NCBI GenBank assembly: GCA_949751835.1
Contig: CATKHK010000023.1
Span: 310,001 to 374,000, forward strand
Reading direction: 5' to 3'
DNA length: 64,000 nt
Source of the DNA: Blepharisma japonicum
Lineage: Eukaryota; Ciliophora; Heterotrichea; Heterotrichida; Blepharismidae
Numbering within the stretch: position 1 is the stretch's first letter; the number at the start of each line of letters is the position of its first letter. The notes under the pieces were generated by a model that was not told where the DNA came from, searched no databases, and saw only the letters and a program-made list of their open reading frames with translations. The position numbers and the translations under genes are program-made. Below are positions 33,082 to 43,797 of this stretch, piece by piece.

Positions 33082-33678
33082 TTACTTATACTTAATTTTG
33101 TGAACTCCAATTGAGCAAGTTGGAAGCTTCATAAAATCGTCCCAATCCCATGCTTCCGCATTGCAGCAAGTCCAAAACTTCTTTACATCATGAAATCCAG
33201 GGCCGCTTGAATGATAATGACAGCTTCCTTCAATATTTTCTTCTAAGTTAAAATATTTATTGCATCCAAAATTGGCACATGCATAAAGTCCATCTTTCAT
33301 GACTGGTATTTTTTCCTGTGTTTTCCTATTTTCTGCTTCCTTTTTCCTTTTTTCTTCCATTTCTCTTTCAAAATCATCAATTGATCTCACTTTATTGGTT
33401 TCTTCTCTTTGTATTGCTCGCTCTGCATTACTTACTGTGCTGGATTTGTAAAAATTTGTGTCTTTTTTCTGGTCAGAGTGCGCTCCTACTTGGCAGCCTC
33501 GAATTTGTTGGAATTCGTCCCAGTCATAAACGACTCTATTGCAGCATGAATAGCCTTTTTTTATGTCATGGAAAATAACTGGGCCTAAATGATAGTTGCA
33601 AGCTGTGTCATTATTTTCGCTTGCCAAGTATGATTGATTGCAGCCAAGGTTTGTGCATTTGACTGGTGCTTCGACCAT
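33082..33678 (-). CDS. CHORD-domain protein (RAR1/CHP-1 type)
   Basis: 198 residues with two CHORD zinc modules at about 7-67 and 130-193. Each has the Cys/His series (CTNLGCNQSY, CNYHLGPVIFHD-KKGYSCCNRVVYDWDEF, C-x2-GAH; then CANFGCNKYF, CHYHSSGPGFHDVKKFWTCC, DWDDFMKLPTC-x2-GVH). A charged linker separates them. There is no CS domain, so the layout is closer to plant RAR1 than to animal CHP-1/melusin. CHORD proteins are Hsp90 co-chaperones. The neighbouring convergent gene encodes a DnaJ protein, which may be coincidence. All Trp codons are TGG. Stop TAA. Confidence 0.93.
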   Translation of the reverse strand: MVEAPVKCTNLGCNQSYLASENNDTACNYHLGPVIFHDIKKGYSCCNRVVYDWDEFQQIRGCQVGAHSDQKKDTNFYKSSTVSNAERAIQREETNKVRSIDDFEREMEEKRKKEAENRKTQEKIPVMKDGLYACANFGCNKYFNLEENIEGSCHYHSSGPGFHDVKKFWTCCNAEAWDWDDFMKLPTCSIGVHKIKYK

Positions 33679-33838
33679 TTTCCAGAATTATTTATAATCC
33701 ATTTCTCAGCCACTCCACTTGAAATTTCTATTTGGAGGGCAAATTTTAACCTTTTCAGATCTTCACACGCTAAAATGTAATAAAACTCTAATAAAATTAG
33801 TCAAAAATTATAATATAATATGGGTTTATGTCAAAAAC

Positions 33839-34888
33839 TTAAGATTTTTCATTGAAGTGAACTTCTTCTTGGTTTTCCAAATCGTCTTGAGCTTCTTTTG
33901 AATACAATTCAATGTCAAGTTTTCTATTATGAATTTCCATATCAGCTTGAGGTGTTAATGAACCTTTTATATTACCAATTATATGAGAAGGTGTTACTGA
34001 TTCAGATTTGATCTCGATCATTAATGAATCTTCTTCTTTTTCGTTATTTTCTTTATTAAATGAACCACTTCGAGGATCAACTAATACCAATTCTCCATCT
34101 TCAATTTCAAGCATATTTACAAGTTTTTCGTAATCCTCTCCTCCACATAAATCATTAAATTCTGTCTTTGTCAGCATAAGGCTAAAGCTATCAGTTGTGT
34201 CAACCTCATATACCAAAATTTTCAGTTTTCTGTTTATTTTTTACCTTTTTCCTTTACTTATTTCTATCAAAAAATTCCTCCCACCAATATTTGTTCTTTT
34301 TTTAAAGCATATATTTTTATCTATTTTTGAGCCTAATGGTGACAACCTGCCTTTTCCACTTGCAGGACTTCTAGGGACTGGAACAATACTAGTAATTTTT
34401 CGATCTAAATTATTTTTCTTATATAACCTTCTTCCTCCTAATGTATATGGGTATTCGCACATATAATGAAGCCTTTTTTCTGATTCTCGTCTTTCTTCTT
34501 CTCATTTATTTACGTTATAATGTGGAAGTTTATCTTGGAGTCTTTTTAATAAAGCTTGGTTTTCTTCAGTGATTTGAACGAGTTTACGTTTCCTCACAGC
34601 AAGATTTAAACTCTTTTTATGAGTCTGAGAAAAAGACCGATTTCCTCGGGTATTCATGATGTGGGACATTTTTTCAAGTAAAAGCCGATTTTCACGTTCG
34701 ATTTCGGTAAATCGTTCTTCAGTTATTTGATCTTTTTTAGGCTTGTGCTTTAATTGGCCAAAAGTTACGGGACAGCTTTTATCGATTGCAGATTTTATTC
34801 TACGGAGCTTGTTATAGTGGATTTGCATTGTATGTTCATCCCATCTCTTAGAGAGTTGCTTGTTGCAGACTGGAATTGATCTGAACAT
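33839..34888 (-). CDS. CFAP97/Hemingway-like protein
   Basis: 344 residues. The N-terminal 130 residues resemble the CFAP97 (KIAA1430, Hemingway) domain: RENRLLLEKMSHIMN and ENQALLKRLQDKLPHYNV, an interrupted pair of basic helices. Family members are needed for motile-cilium or sperm-tail formation. TGA 34502 is Trp. A 15-nt intron (34230-34244) removes a TAA and adds the acidic C-terminal 125 residues, which are not recognised. Stop TAA. Confidence in the family is moderate because the domain is short. Confidence 0.72.
34230..34244 (-). other. 15-nt intron in CFAP97-like gene
   Basis: GTAAAAAATAAACAG with an early in-frame TAA; the frame resumes and runs 130 codons. Confidence 0.83.
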
Positions 34889-35504
34889 CGTTAAGTATTA
34901 AAATGGAAAATCAATTAATTTAAGTTAATTTTTGGTGAAATAAAAATTTATACTGATTTTATTAAAGATTCTGAAAAATTTAGAAAGAGTTTTTAATATT
35001 TAATAAAATTAGTTTTAAAAAATATAACTGGTTATCAAAAACTTATTACTTTTACACAAATTTTTATTTTACAAGATCTATTTATTATAAGAGTGAAAAT
35101 AATCATTAGTTCTTTAAGAGAATAAATTCTTGATTAATTATAATCAAAATGTAAAAATAAATGGAAAAACTAAAGGAAAGTGCTTGGCTCAACAAATAAA
35201 TTTATGGCCAAATACTTTTTTTGATCAAACTCCTATTCGAGAGCTTTATAATTATCATCTAAATATAATCTCTTAAAAAATCTTAATTTTTATTAAACCT
35301 AACAAAAAATTAATTAACCTAATTCACCCCAGCTTCTCCATATCCAAAATAAGTCATAATTTATCTCCTAAATCCCTAATCAAGCTCTTAAAAAATAGCT
35401 AAAGTCTTTATTATCCAATATCACTATTAATTTTATCCCAAAAAGAGTCACTTTTCATATTCGTTTTTATTTCACATTCTCTTAAATTATTGGTGTTATA
35501 AAAA
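34889..35504. other. AT-rich spacer upstream of centrin
   Basis: 616 nt between divergent genes, no ORF or RNA feature seen. The 150 nt before the centrin ATG are pyrimidine-rich (many C/T) on the + strand compared with the rest. Confidence 0.45.
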
Positions 35505-36059
35505 ATGTCCAAGAAAGCCAAGTATGTGTCTGAAAGCGCTACCAGAGACGCCAAAAGAGGTGGATCAAGAGGAAAATCCCCTGGCAGAGGTAAACAAGCT
35601 GAGACTCCAGACACCTCAAACTTGACCCAAGACGAAATCAATGAAATCAAGGAAGCCTTCGATCTCTTTGATTCCGATAATTCAGGCACCATTGATCCAA
35701 AAGAAATCAACGCTGCACTTGCATCCTTAGGCCAAGACAAGACCCCAACCATCTTCAGACTGCTTGCTGGCATTGAAGAACTCGGTGCTGCCATCACCTT
35801 CGAAGATTTCTTAGGCCACATCAGCGAAAGGCTTGGCCATAGAAACGGCAAGGACGGAATCAGAAGAATTTTCGACCTATTTGACGCAGATGGCTCAGAA
35901 ACAATCAACGTTAAAAATCTTGCAAGAGTTGCCAGAGAACTAGGAGAAAGCATGACTGAAGAAGAACTCCAAGAAGCCTTGGCTAAGGTGTCAGCTGACA
36001 AGACATCAATGACTTTTGATGATTTCTATACAGTTATGACCAAGAAGATTTATGGCTAA
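35505..36059 (+). CDS. centrin-family EF-hand protein
   Basis: 184 residues. A basic 40-residue N terminus (RDAKRGGSRGKSPGRGKQ) precedes four EF-hand units, as in centrins and spasmins. EF1 (DSDNSGTIDPKE) is complete; EF3 (DADGSETINVKN) lacks the Glu at position 12 and is probably weak; EF2 and EF4 lack acidic ligands. Centrins build Ca2+-contractile fibres, basal-body parts and, in heterotrichs, cortical myonemes. Codons favour C at third positions far more than the neighbours, suggesting strong expression. No introns, no Trp. The large antisense open frame here (35411-36001) is a shadow of that codon bias. Confidence 0.93.
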   Translation: MSKKAKYVSESATRDAKRGGSRGKSPGRGKQAETPDTSNLTQDEINEIKEAFDLFDSDNSGTIDPKEINAALASLGQDKTPTIFRLLAGIEELGAAITFEDFLGHISERLGHRNGKDGIRRIFDLFDADGSETINVKNLARVARELGESMTEEELQEALAKVSADKTSMTFDDFYTVMTKKIYG

Positions 36060-36283
36060 CTTAACAATATTTAAACATAATAATGGTTATTATAAGAAAG
36101 ATAAATGGGAGAAATAAAAATTTTTAAAAGTTTAAGTAATTTTGGAATTAATTTTTAAAATTAGAGTAATTATTATTCATAAATAGCTCAAAATATAGGT
36201 GCAGAAGAGGGTGCTATTATGATCATGAAAATTAAGTAACTGCTTTGATTATATTAAATTATTAAATTAGAAAATTACAGTGA

Positions 36284-38980
36284 ATGGGCTGCAGCTGCAT
36301 TAAACCAGATTTAGGAAGAGCACCAAGCTATATAGTACCAGAAAGCCCTATCCAAAACCAAAATAAGCCAGATTTCAGCAAAATATCGACGATATTTCCA
36401 TACCCCGGATCCACAGGACCTAAACAAAGGCACAAGAAACCTATAATCGATCTAAGAAGAATGCTATATACCAATTCTGAAGCAAGCTCAGCAACTGTGA
36501 ATGATAGAGAAAAAAACAAAGAAGATGTAAAATTAATACTGGAAGTCATTAACAAGCATTCTATCTTGCAAAATCTTGATGAGGATAGTAAAATCGCACT
36601 TGTCAAAAATATGAAATTCTATGAAATAGGACCTAGGGAGATGATTTTTGAACAGGGACAGCCAGGATTTTGCTTTTATGTGTTGTCTTCAGGAAGAGTT
36701 GAACTGAGAGTAGACAGTGAGCGAAAAGGGATCCTAAAAGCAGGATCCGGATTTGGAGAACTAGCTTTACTTGATGACAGGCCTCGCTCTGCAACAGTTC
36801 GAACTATCGAGCGCTGCTCTTTGTGAGGAGTAGACCGCCAAACATTTAAAGATGCCGTTAAAAAAGTAACTGCTTTAAACTACGATGAAAACAAGGCTTT
36901 CATCGAAAGTGTCCCACTTTTTCAGACCTTTACTAATGTACAAAAAGATGCTTTATTGTCTTCTCTTGTCACACAAAAATTTTCCAATTGTGAGAGGATT
37001 GTAAAAGAAGGAGACACTGGAGATTTATTTTACATTATTAAAGATGGAATTGTGTCTTGCAGTGAAAATGATAGAGAAATGAGACAAATGGGGAAAGGAG
37101 ACTATTTTGGAGAGCTTGCGCTTCTTTATGATTCTAAAAGAACTGCGACGATTACAGCAATTGGAGAGGTAAAATTGGTTTCAATTGGAAGGAAATCACT
37201 GATAGAGGTGCTTGGAAATAATTTAGAACAAATTTTAAATAGAAATTCTCAGAGAATAGCTGTAGAAAAAAGTGATATGTTGAAAATCCTTTCAACAGAT
37301 CAAAAGGAAGCAATTTTCAATACGATGAGGGTATCTATTTATAAAGCAGGAGAACTTGTTATCTCAAGAGGTACCCCAAAAGGCTGCAATCTCTGAATAA
37401 TCACCAAAGGTAAACTTAGAGGCCCAGTTGGCACCATGGAAACTTTTTCGTGTATAGGTGATACAGAGCTCTTTGAAGACCCCAGAGAAAATTATTCTGT
37501 AGATTTTATTTCAGAAACCGAATCAATTATAGCACATATAACCAAAGAAGAAATCGAACAATGTATAGAAGGAACACTTAATGAAATCCAAGCTATGAAT
37601 GAAATTATTGGAATATTAAAGAGCATCCAATTACTAAAAGGATTATCTAAAGAAAGATTTAAGCTTCTAATTAGAGCATTAAGAGAAATACATTACTCAA
37701 ACGGGCAAGTTATTGTCGAACAAAACAGCCCTGGAGACTCATTTTTTATTGTAAAATCTGGCACAGTCAGTGTACAGAAAGATGGAATTAATATCCGAAA
37801 TATAACAAAGCATGATTATTTTGGAGAAAGATCGGTGTTATTTAATGATTTTAAAAGAAGTGCAACTGTTGTGGCAAATGGAGAAGTGGATTGCTGAATC
37901 GTTGGAAAGAAAGATTTTTTGAATATTATTGATGATGGGATTAGAGTGCAGCTATTAAAAAGAATTGAATTACAGGATGATATTATTAGTTTTGATGACA
38001 TTTTACCTATCAAAATAGTAGGGAAAGGTGCTTATGGAACTGTTTATTTAACAGCTCATAAAAAAGCAAAGATTTTTTATGCTTTAAAATCAGTTTCAAA
38101 ATCAAAAGTCTTCAAATGTGATATTTATCAAAATATTTTGCTCGAAAGAAACATCATGCTCCAATTAGACCACAACATGATTGTAAAGCTTGTAAAAACC
38201 TTCAAAGATGATTCCAGATTTTATTTTCTTATGGAATATGTACAGGGACAAGATCTATTTGACGTTCTCGCTGATTTAGGAAGTGTAAAAGAAAGCGACA
38301 CAAAATTTTACGCTGGGTGTTTTGTATTAATATTTGAATATTTGCATGAAAGGGATATAATTTACCGTGATCTCAAGACAGAAAATGTCATGATTGATGA
38401 AGAAGGGTATCCAAAACTTATTGATTTTGGGACTGCCAAAATAAGCCATGAAAGGTCTTATACAACTGTCGGGACGCCTCATTATATGGCTCCTGAGGTC
38501 ATTTTAGGCTCTGGATATTCACTTCAAGCTGATTTGTGAAGCCTAGGGATCCTGATTTATGAATTTCTATTTGGAAGAGTCCCATTTGGAGACAATCTTA
38601 ACGATCCTCATGAGATTTATGATAAAGTCTTGGAATATCGACTTATGTGGCCAATGGACCTGGACCCTGCTGCTAGCTCGAAAAACTTTGTGCAACAGCT
38701 TTTAAACAAAAATCCTGCTATGAGAATGGGAGGAGTTACCTCAAAATTAAAAGAACACAAGTGATTTGTTGGGCTTTCATGGGTAATTTTTACGTAGGAA
38801 CGACTAATTACAAAGCAGTATAAAGCTCCTTATATTCCTAAGCATAGGTCGCTTACATCTGATTTGGCTAACGCCAAAAAGAATCCTAGGAGTTTACAAG
38901 AGTTCATTTTATATGATGAACAATGTGAAGATTTTCCACGAAATCTTGAGTATCCTACAGATTGGGATGCTGATTTTTAA
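36284..38980 (+). CDS. PKG: cGMP-dependent protein kinase, alveolate type (four cyclic-nucleotide domains)
   Basis: 893 residues. Start MGCSCIKP is an acylation signal. Four cyclic-nucleotide-binding domains lie at about 90-200, 212-330, 335-440 and 450-560; domains 1, 2 and 4 keep the phosphate cassette (FGELALLDDRPRSAT, FGELALLYDSKRTAT, FGERSVLFNDFKRSAT), the third is degenerate. Kinase domain about 575-830: GKGAYGTVYLTA, YALKSVSK, YRDLKTENVMID, LIDFGTAK, GTPHYMAPEV, ADLWSLG. Four domains with a defective third is the arrangement known from apicomplexan PKG, unlike the animal enzyme with two. Five Trp codons that matter are TGA (36824, 37394, 37895, 38537, 38761). A 15-nt intron (38783-38797) joins the AGC C-terminal tail. 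Stop TAA. Confidence 0.93.
38783..38797 (+). other. 15-nt intron in PKG
   Basis: GTAATTTTTACGTAG; in-frame TAG. Splicing restores the AGC-type tail ending YPTDWDADF. Confidence 0.9.
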
Positions 38981-39076
38981 TGTTTTATATACTGTACATG
39001 AATTAAACTGATATCTACTGAATTCTGAAACCATATTTATTTCGATTTAAGTCTAATTTTATAAGAAGTTATGAGC

Positions 39077-39093
39077 CACCCTTGATCAGGGTG
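39077..39093. other. short GC-rich hairpin between convergent genes
   Basis: CACCCT-TGATC-AGGGTG can pair over 6 bp with a 5-nt loop, standing out from AT-rich surroundings between the PKG stop (38980) and the CCT-gene stop (39106). Function unknown. Confidence 0.4.
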
Positions 39094-39105
39094 AGCTATT
39101 TACAG

Positions 39106-39492
39106 TTAAAGCGCCGCCATTGAATTTTCGTCAACAGCTGAGTCGCTATCTATTTTAAAGCAAGCCATGCTTATTTCGTCCTCCGTGCCGCTTCGGGAAG
39201 GGGTCTCTTGTTTCACGAATCTCCCACAAACTCGTGTCCTTTTATCGGCAGATTCTTTTCGGCTTTGGTACCTTACCTTTTTATCGTAGACTCGGGAATG
39301 TTTCTTTTCGAGGTAGCGTTTTACCTTGTTGGCTCTTTCAGATTTGGTTAAGCTGCCGAGATAGGAGTTATCAGGGTTCATCAGAAATTGTGAAGCAGGG
39401 ATCAGAAGAAAATGAGTAACCGGCTTGATTGCAATTGGCATTGCTATATCAGCATCATAATTGTTGTCAAGTGGATAGTCAGGGCTGTCCAT
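39106..39492 (-). CDS. CCT-motif protein (CONSTANS/TOC1-like motif)
   Basis: 128 residues. Residues about 52-94 match the CCT motif of plant CONSTANS, COL and TOC1/PRR proteins: [40 protein letters not shown] and VK, with the basic pattern and the final GRF conserved. In plants this motif binds DNA together with NF-YB/NF-YC. No B-box or receiver domain is present, so it is a stand-alone CCT protein. The rest of the sequence is acidic or hydrophobic and unrecognised. One frame, ATG to TAA, no intron. Likely a transcription cofactor, by inference. Confidence 0.87.
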   Translation of the reverse strand: MDSPDYPLDNNYDADIAMPIAIKPVTHFLLIPASQFLMNPDNSYLGSLTKSERANKVKRYLEKKHSRVYDKKVRYQSRKESADKRTRVCGRFVKQETPSRSGTEDEISMACFKIDSDSAVDENSMAAL

Positions 39493-39977
39493 ATTTTTAT
39501 TAATATAACCTCAGGCTGGGATGCGCGAAATCCATATTTTAAAAGAAGAGCCTGCAAAGAGATATGAATCAGAAACTCTGAGGAGCAAAAATTAAGAAAA
39601 TAAAAAATAAGTTGTGGGATTTAGATTATCAGGAAGAAACAGTAATATTTTATAAATTTTGGAAGTTTGGGATTATAGCATTTTTGGAGAGATTATTGAT
39701 AATCCAAAGCAAATTTTATATAATGAAGGTAATATCAAGATTTAAATTTTATAATGAAATGCATTTCTGTTGAAATATATTTAAATTTTTTACCGTTTTA
39801 ATAACTAAGGTCCAAAAGTTTAACTGAGCATGATACTATTGAAGGCTTTTAATCTTAATTACAAGATAATTATTTCTGTAAGAGAACAAACAATTTGAAA
39901 AATCTTAATTTTTGGAAATTTATTCTTAAATTTGAATTAATTATATCTAAGATTAGATAGAACTAACGATTTTTTAA
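39493..39977. other. AT-rich spacer, 485 nt
   Basis: Between two minus-strand genes; stops in all frames and nothing recognised. Confidence 0.45.
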
Positions 39978-41006
39978 TTAACTACTAGGGTTTGGATTTT
40001 GAAGTAGTGGTTGTTGAAGCTCTGGCTCATTCCTCTGTCCTTGATTCCTCTTATTCTTAATATAATTCATTGCAGCACTTGATGCGTTTTTTGTCTCCCT
40101 TCCCACTTCTCCTAAAAATTTCATTGTATCCTGCTTTACTTGTTGCACTGTCGGATTATTATTGAAATAATTATAAGATATCGTCGCACCTTCTACAAGT
40201 TGATTTGCTGTTGTTTTAGCAACATTTGCCACATATTGAGCACGAGGATGCTGTGACAGCTTTTTTACCTCTTCTGAGACTTTATTAATAGCATCTGCGC
40301 CTTGCTCATTGAATTTTTGAAGAGTTGGATTGGTATTTGCATAGTTATTAAGTGCATTAGCAGCTTTATTCCCAGCCTCGACGGTTTTATTGTATGCGCT
40401 TTTAGCCCATGCCTTCCATCCTGTAGGCTGAGGTTCTGGAGGGACATTTACGTTTTGAGGAATCCCACCCGGAAGTGGAGCATACTGATTTCCTATATTT
40501 GGCTGAGCATATTGAAGATTTTGTTGAGGCAAAACTGGATACTGCTGAGGACCTGCAGGTGCTAAATTCGGGTATGCTGGATTATTTTCTTCGATTAATT
40601 GTATCCCTATATCTGCTGTAGGGAAATCTACATCATAAGGTTCATTTTCTGAAACAACTTCTAGCATTCCTCTATAATATGCTGCAGCCTTCGTCCTATA
40701 TTTGAAGGCAATAGGTGTTTCTCTGGTAATGTTATATTGTGTGAGAAATTCCCTAAATGCTGAATTCCCACCGGCTGCCATAAGCTTTAGCTGCTTAATC
40801 GTCCACGGTTCTGAGGTCCAAGATTTAACGTTGGTGATAGATGGGCCAAGAACTAGGTGCATTCCTGCACATTGGGCACATATGAGTACTCCATGATTTG
40901 TGGAAGCATGATCTGCACTCGGAGCGCCACAGTCAAAACAGTAGATATTTTCAGGGTCTTGTCTTAGATTGTTGAAAACTTGGTTAATTACTTCTGGAGG
41001 CTGCAT
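39978..41006 (-). CDS. ArfGAP-domain protein
   Basis: 342 residues. Residues 10-125 form an ArfGAP zinc domain (CFDCGAPSADHASTNHGVLICAQC, spacing C-x2-C-x16-C-x2-C, then GPSITNVKSWTSEPWT and GGNSAFREFLTQY). The usual Arg finger right after the last zinc Cys (GxHR) is Leu here (GMHLVLG), and VRS is VKS, so GTPase activation may be impaired. The middle is Pro/Gln/Asn-rich, the C terminus has amphipathic, ALPS-like stretches and three similar segments around Y/N-x-NPT-x-Q (NTNPTLQKF, NNNPTVQQV). Role: coat-vesicle control at Golgi or endosomes, by family. Four Trp, all TGG. Stop TAA. Confidence 0.9.
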   Translation of the reverse strand: MQPPEVINQVFNNLRQDPENIYCFDCGAPSADHASTNHGVLICAQCAGMHLVLGPSITNVKSWTSEPWTIKQLKLMAAGGNSAFREFLTQYNITRETPIAFKYRTKAAAYYRGMLEVVSENEPYDVDFPTADIGIQLIEENNPAYPNLAPAGPQQYPVLPQQNLQYAQPNIGNQYAPLPGGIPQNVNVPPEPQPTGWKAWAKSAYNKTVEAGNKAANALNNYANTNPTLQKFNEQGADAINKVSEEVKKLSQHPRAQYVANVAKTTANQLVEGATISYNYFNNNPTVQQVKQDTMKFLGEVGRETKNASSAAMNYIKNKRNQGQRNEPELQQPLLQNPNPSS

Positions 41007-41285
41007 AATTTATATATAAAAATTTTATTCGACACATTTCATGATGACGTATCTTATCATGTCTGATATATTAATATCTTGCATATTATTCAAATTTAAA
41101 TTTGGAAAGAATGAAAAATTAAGAAATTGATGAGATACTTAGGATTGGTCAACAGTTATTGAAAAATCTAAAAATAAAATACAATTTTGGTTAAAAGTTA
41201 ATGGATATTTTTGATAAATTTTAAATGAATTATTTTGGTATTAAATAATATATAAAAATAATTAAGTTTTGGCAATTTTTTTACA

Positions 41286-42653
41286 TTATAAACAGCGGTT
41301 CAAGCTTATATCAGAAGTGAATGGACTATCACATCTTACAATTTCGGAGAAATTCAGGGGAGAACTGGACTGCCTTAGCGGGGATTGATAATTGCTGCTT
41401 CTTTCTCTTCGAACTGACAAGCTGTGAAAAGAAGTTAAAGAAGGATCTTTCTTTATGGTAGAAGTCACATCTCCTACTGCAAGCTTACTTTTGGCCTTCA
41501 ATAGTTTTCCAATCAAATATTTTATTTCATTTTTCAAAGCAATTTCAGTCTCCTTTCAATTTTTAGCTGATAGTTGGTGCTGAAGATTATTTTCTTGGGT
41601 TTCTATTTTAAGCCTCCCTATCTCTAATTCTGTTTTTTCTTTTTGAAGTAGAGAAGACTCAAGCTTAATTAAGGTATCTTGCAGTTCTTCATCTTTAGCC
41701 TTTAATTCTCCTTTTAATGCTTCACAATTTTCACATAAGCTCAGAGAATTTTTTTGTGAGTTAAGAATTCTATTCCTACTCTCCATTTGTAACGGCCTAT
41801 CTTCGTAAAAAGAAGAATTTTCTATTTCATTTTTTGGAGACTCATATTGATTTTCTATTTGCGAAGAATATTCTTTCGGACTTCTCAACCTTTTTTCTAT
41901 CATATATTTATATGATTCTAATTGGGAATTCAAACTTTCAATTCTTTTTTGATAAACAGCAATATTATCAGCTTGCTTTAATTTTTCGATTTTATCTTTT
42001 TGGTGGTGAATTTTTATTTGTAGAGATTTAATTTCGGATTTCAAGGTGTCATTTTCTTTATTAAACATAGACTTCAAGTGAAATATTGCAGCATCGGCTT
42101 CTTGTCTAACTTTGTTTACCTCATTTCTAGATTCATCTCTATGTATTTCCATTTCTCTGTTAGCTTCGTGCAACTTCAACTCCATTTGAAATTTTATTTT
42201 ATTTCAGCCTTCATCATTATTTCCACTCAGCTCTCTCATTTGTTTTTCTAAGCTAAATTTCTCATTTTCCAATGTTTTTATTTTGGCCTGGAGCTCACAT
42301 TTTTCACTTTCAAATTTAATTTTTTCTTGTTTTAATTCTATTTTTAACTCTTTGTTAGAAATTAGTAAGTCGTAGTTGACTTTTTCGAGGGATGAGGATT
42401 TTTCGGAGTATCTTATTTTGAGGTTGTCAATATCTCTGGTTAATTGGTCGTTTGATTTTTTAAGTTCTTCGAGCATATTGTCCTGAATTATGATTACTCT
42501 GAGAGGGAGAGGGAGATTGTGCTGCATTGCTTGTATAAGAGAATCGTTTAGCTTTTTTAGATTGATTTCGCGGGTTTTGGTTTCTTCTAGTTCTAGCCTT
42601 AAAAATTCGTTCTTTTGATTTAGTAAAGCTTCTTCAATTGTATTTCCAGACAT
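41286..42653 (-). CDS. coiled-coil protein
   Basis: 455 residues. Residues 1-260 and 305-410 are coiled coil (LRLELEETKTREINLKKL, EKCELQAKIKTLENEKFSLEKQM, LKGELKAKDEELQDTLIKLE), with a Ser-rich end. TGA Trp codons at 42204 and 41556 fuse three open stretches into one frame; no intron is needed. Family not recognised; possibly centrosomal or basal-body, but nothing specific shows it. Stop TAA. Confidence 0.75.
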
Positions 42654-42885
42654 TTTGGAAATAAAATATAACTATTTTAGGTTTAATGTTGATGCATTAT
42701 TATTTTCATTCAAAATTAAGTTTTGCTTTATTGACTATATAATGAATAAATAATGATTTTTTTAAATTTTAATTAATTTATTTAAATAGCGAAAAAAATG
42801 CGTTTTTAAAATATTTTATATGATTTGTATAAATTTTAAACAAATATTTCTTTTATTTTCAATATTATTAGATTTAATTAGAATA

Positions 42886-43797
42886 ATGAAGCATTTAGAT
42901 TTAAATTCTCAAGAATTTCAGTCGCCTAAACAATTACCAAATAGGAGTTTCCAGTCTCTCCGGCTAAGAAATTTAAATGAAGAACGATTACGCATAAAAT
43001 CACTGGATAAGAAAGATCAATTGCTATCAAAAATCCAAAGCTCTTCTGATATATTTGAAATAGAAAATAGCTGGGCAGATTTAAAAGAACATTTGACAAA
43101 TACTTCTAGAAATGATGATTCTTCACATAAACTTAAATTACCATTAAGTAAAAGTAGAAGAAGAGAGCTGAGCCCGACCAATACACAATTTCTTTGTAAT
43201 ATTGCTCTAGCCACTCAAAAAGCACTTTCTACAATAAAATTCTTAGAAAATAAAAGAAAAGAAACAGAAACACAATCAAATAATGTCAGTTTAGATAAGA
43301 TTGTGAAAGAAGAAAATGAACATAAAATTAAATGTAACAACTCATACAAAAGTTATAAAACTGAACTTAAAAACACAAGTTGTGATGCAAAGTCTATAAA
43401 AGAAAATGCCAAAAAACAGCAACAAGCACCAATAAATTATAAAAATAACTCTCCATTTCAAAAATTAGCCTTGAATCCCCAAAAACCTCCAAAAAGCAGA
43501 AATAAGCTAACTCTAGCCAGCAAATCGACTAGAGTCATAGATACAAAATCAAAAGATAAGCTCAATAAGAGCCAAGACTTAAAAAATCCACCCTTATCCC
43601 CATATGATGCTAAAATTGATAATTTAAAAGCGCAGCACTTGAAAATCGAAGATTTAAAATTTGAAAATGAAACCCCAAGTATTAATCAACGGTCAAACAA
43701 GCCTAAAAAGTTATCAAAAGCCCAGGAGTTTAAACTCCTTGATAGGCTTCAGAATACCACAAATGTAACAAGAATACTTGAAAGGCTAAATAATTAA
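42886..43797 (+). CDS. basic low-complexity protein, function unknown
   Basis: 303 residues, rich in Lys, Asn, Ser and Gln, mostly disordered-looking. The frame is open from 42820, but the first 22 codons are AT-rich and hydrophobic (FKQIFLLFSILLDLI), so the second Met (MKHLDLNSQEFQSP) is preferred; if the upstream Met were used the protein would have a signal-like start. Near the C terminus KAQEFKLLDRLQNT and ILERLNN may form a short helix. No family recognised. No intron, no Trp TGA. Stop TAA. Confidence 0.65.
   Translation: MKHLDLNSQEFQSPKQLPNRSFQSLRLRNLNEERLRIKSLDKKDQLLSKIQSSSDIFEIENSWADLKEHLTNTSRNDDSSHKLKLPLSKSRRRELSPTNTQFLCNIALATQKALSTIKFLENKRKETETQSNNVSLDKIVKEENEHKIKCNNSYKSYKTELKNTSCDAKSIKENAKKQQQAPINYKNNSPFQKLALNPQKPPKSRNKLTLASKSTRVIDTKSKDKLNKSQDLKNPPLSPYDAKIDNLKAQHLKIEDLKFENETPSINQRSNKPKKLSKAQEFKLLDRLQNTTNVTRILERLNN

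Noticed and set aside
33082-33678. Functional pairing of the CHORD protein with the adjacent DnaJ
   Set aside because: Both are chaperone-linked, but convergent neighbours with one in mitochondria give no evidence for a joint system.
35411-36001. 196-codon minus ORF opposite the centrin
   Set aside because: Shadow frame produced by the centrin gene's C-rich third positions; the plus reading is a clear EF-hand protein.
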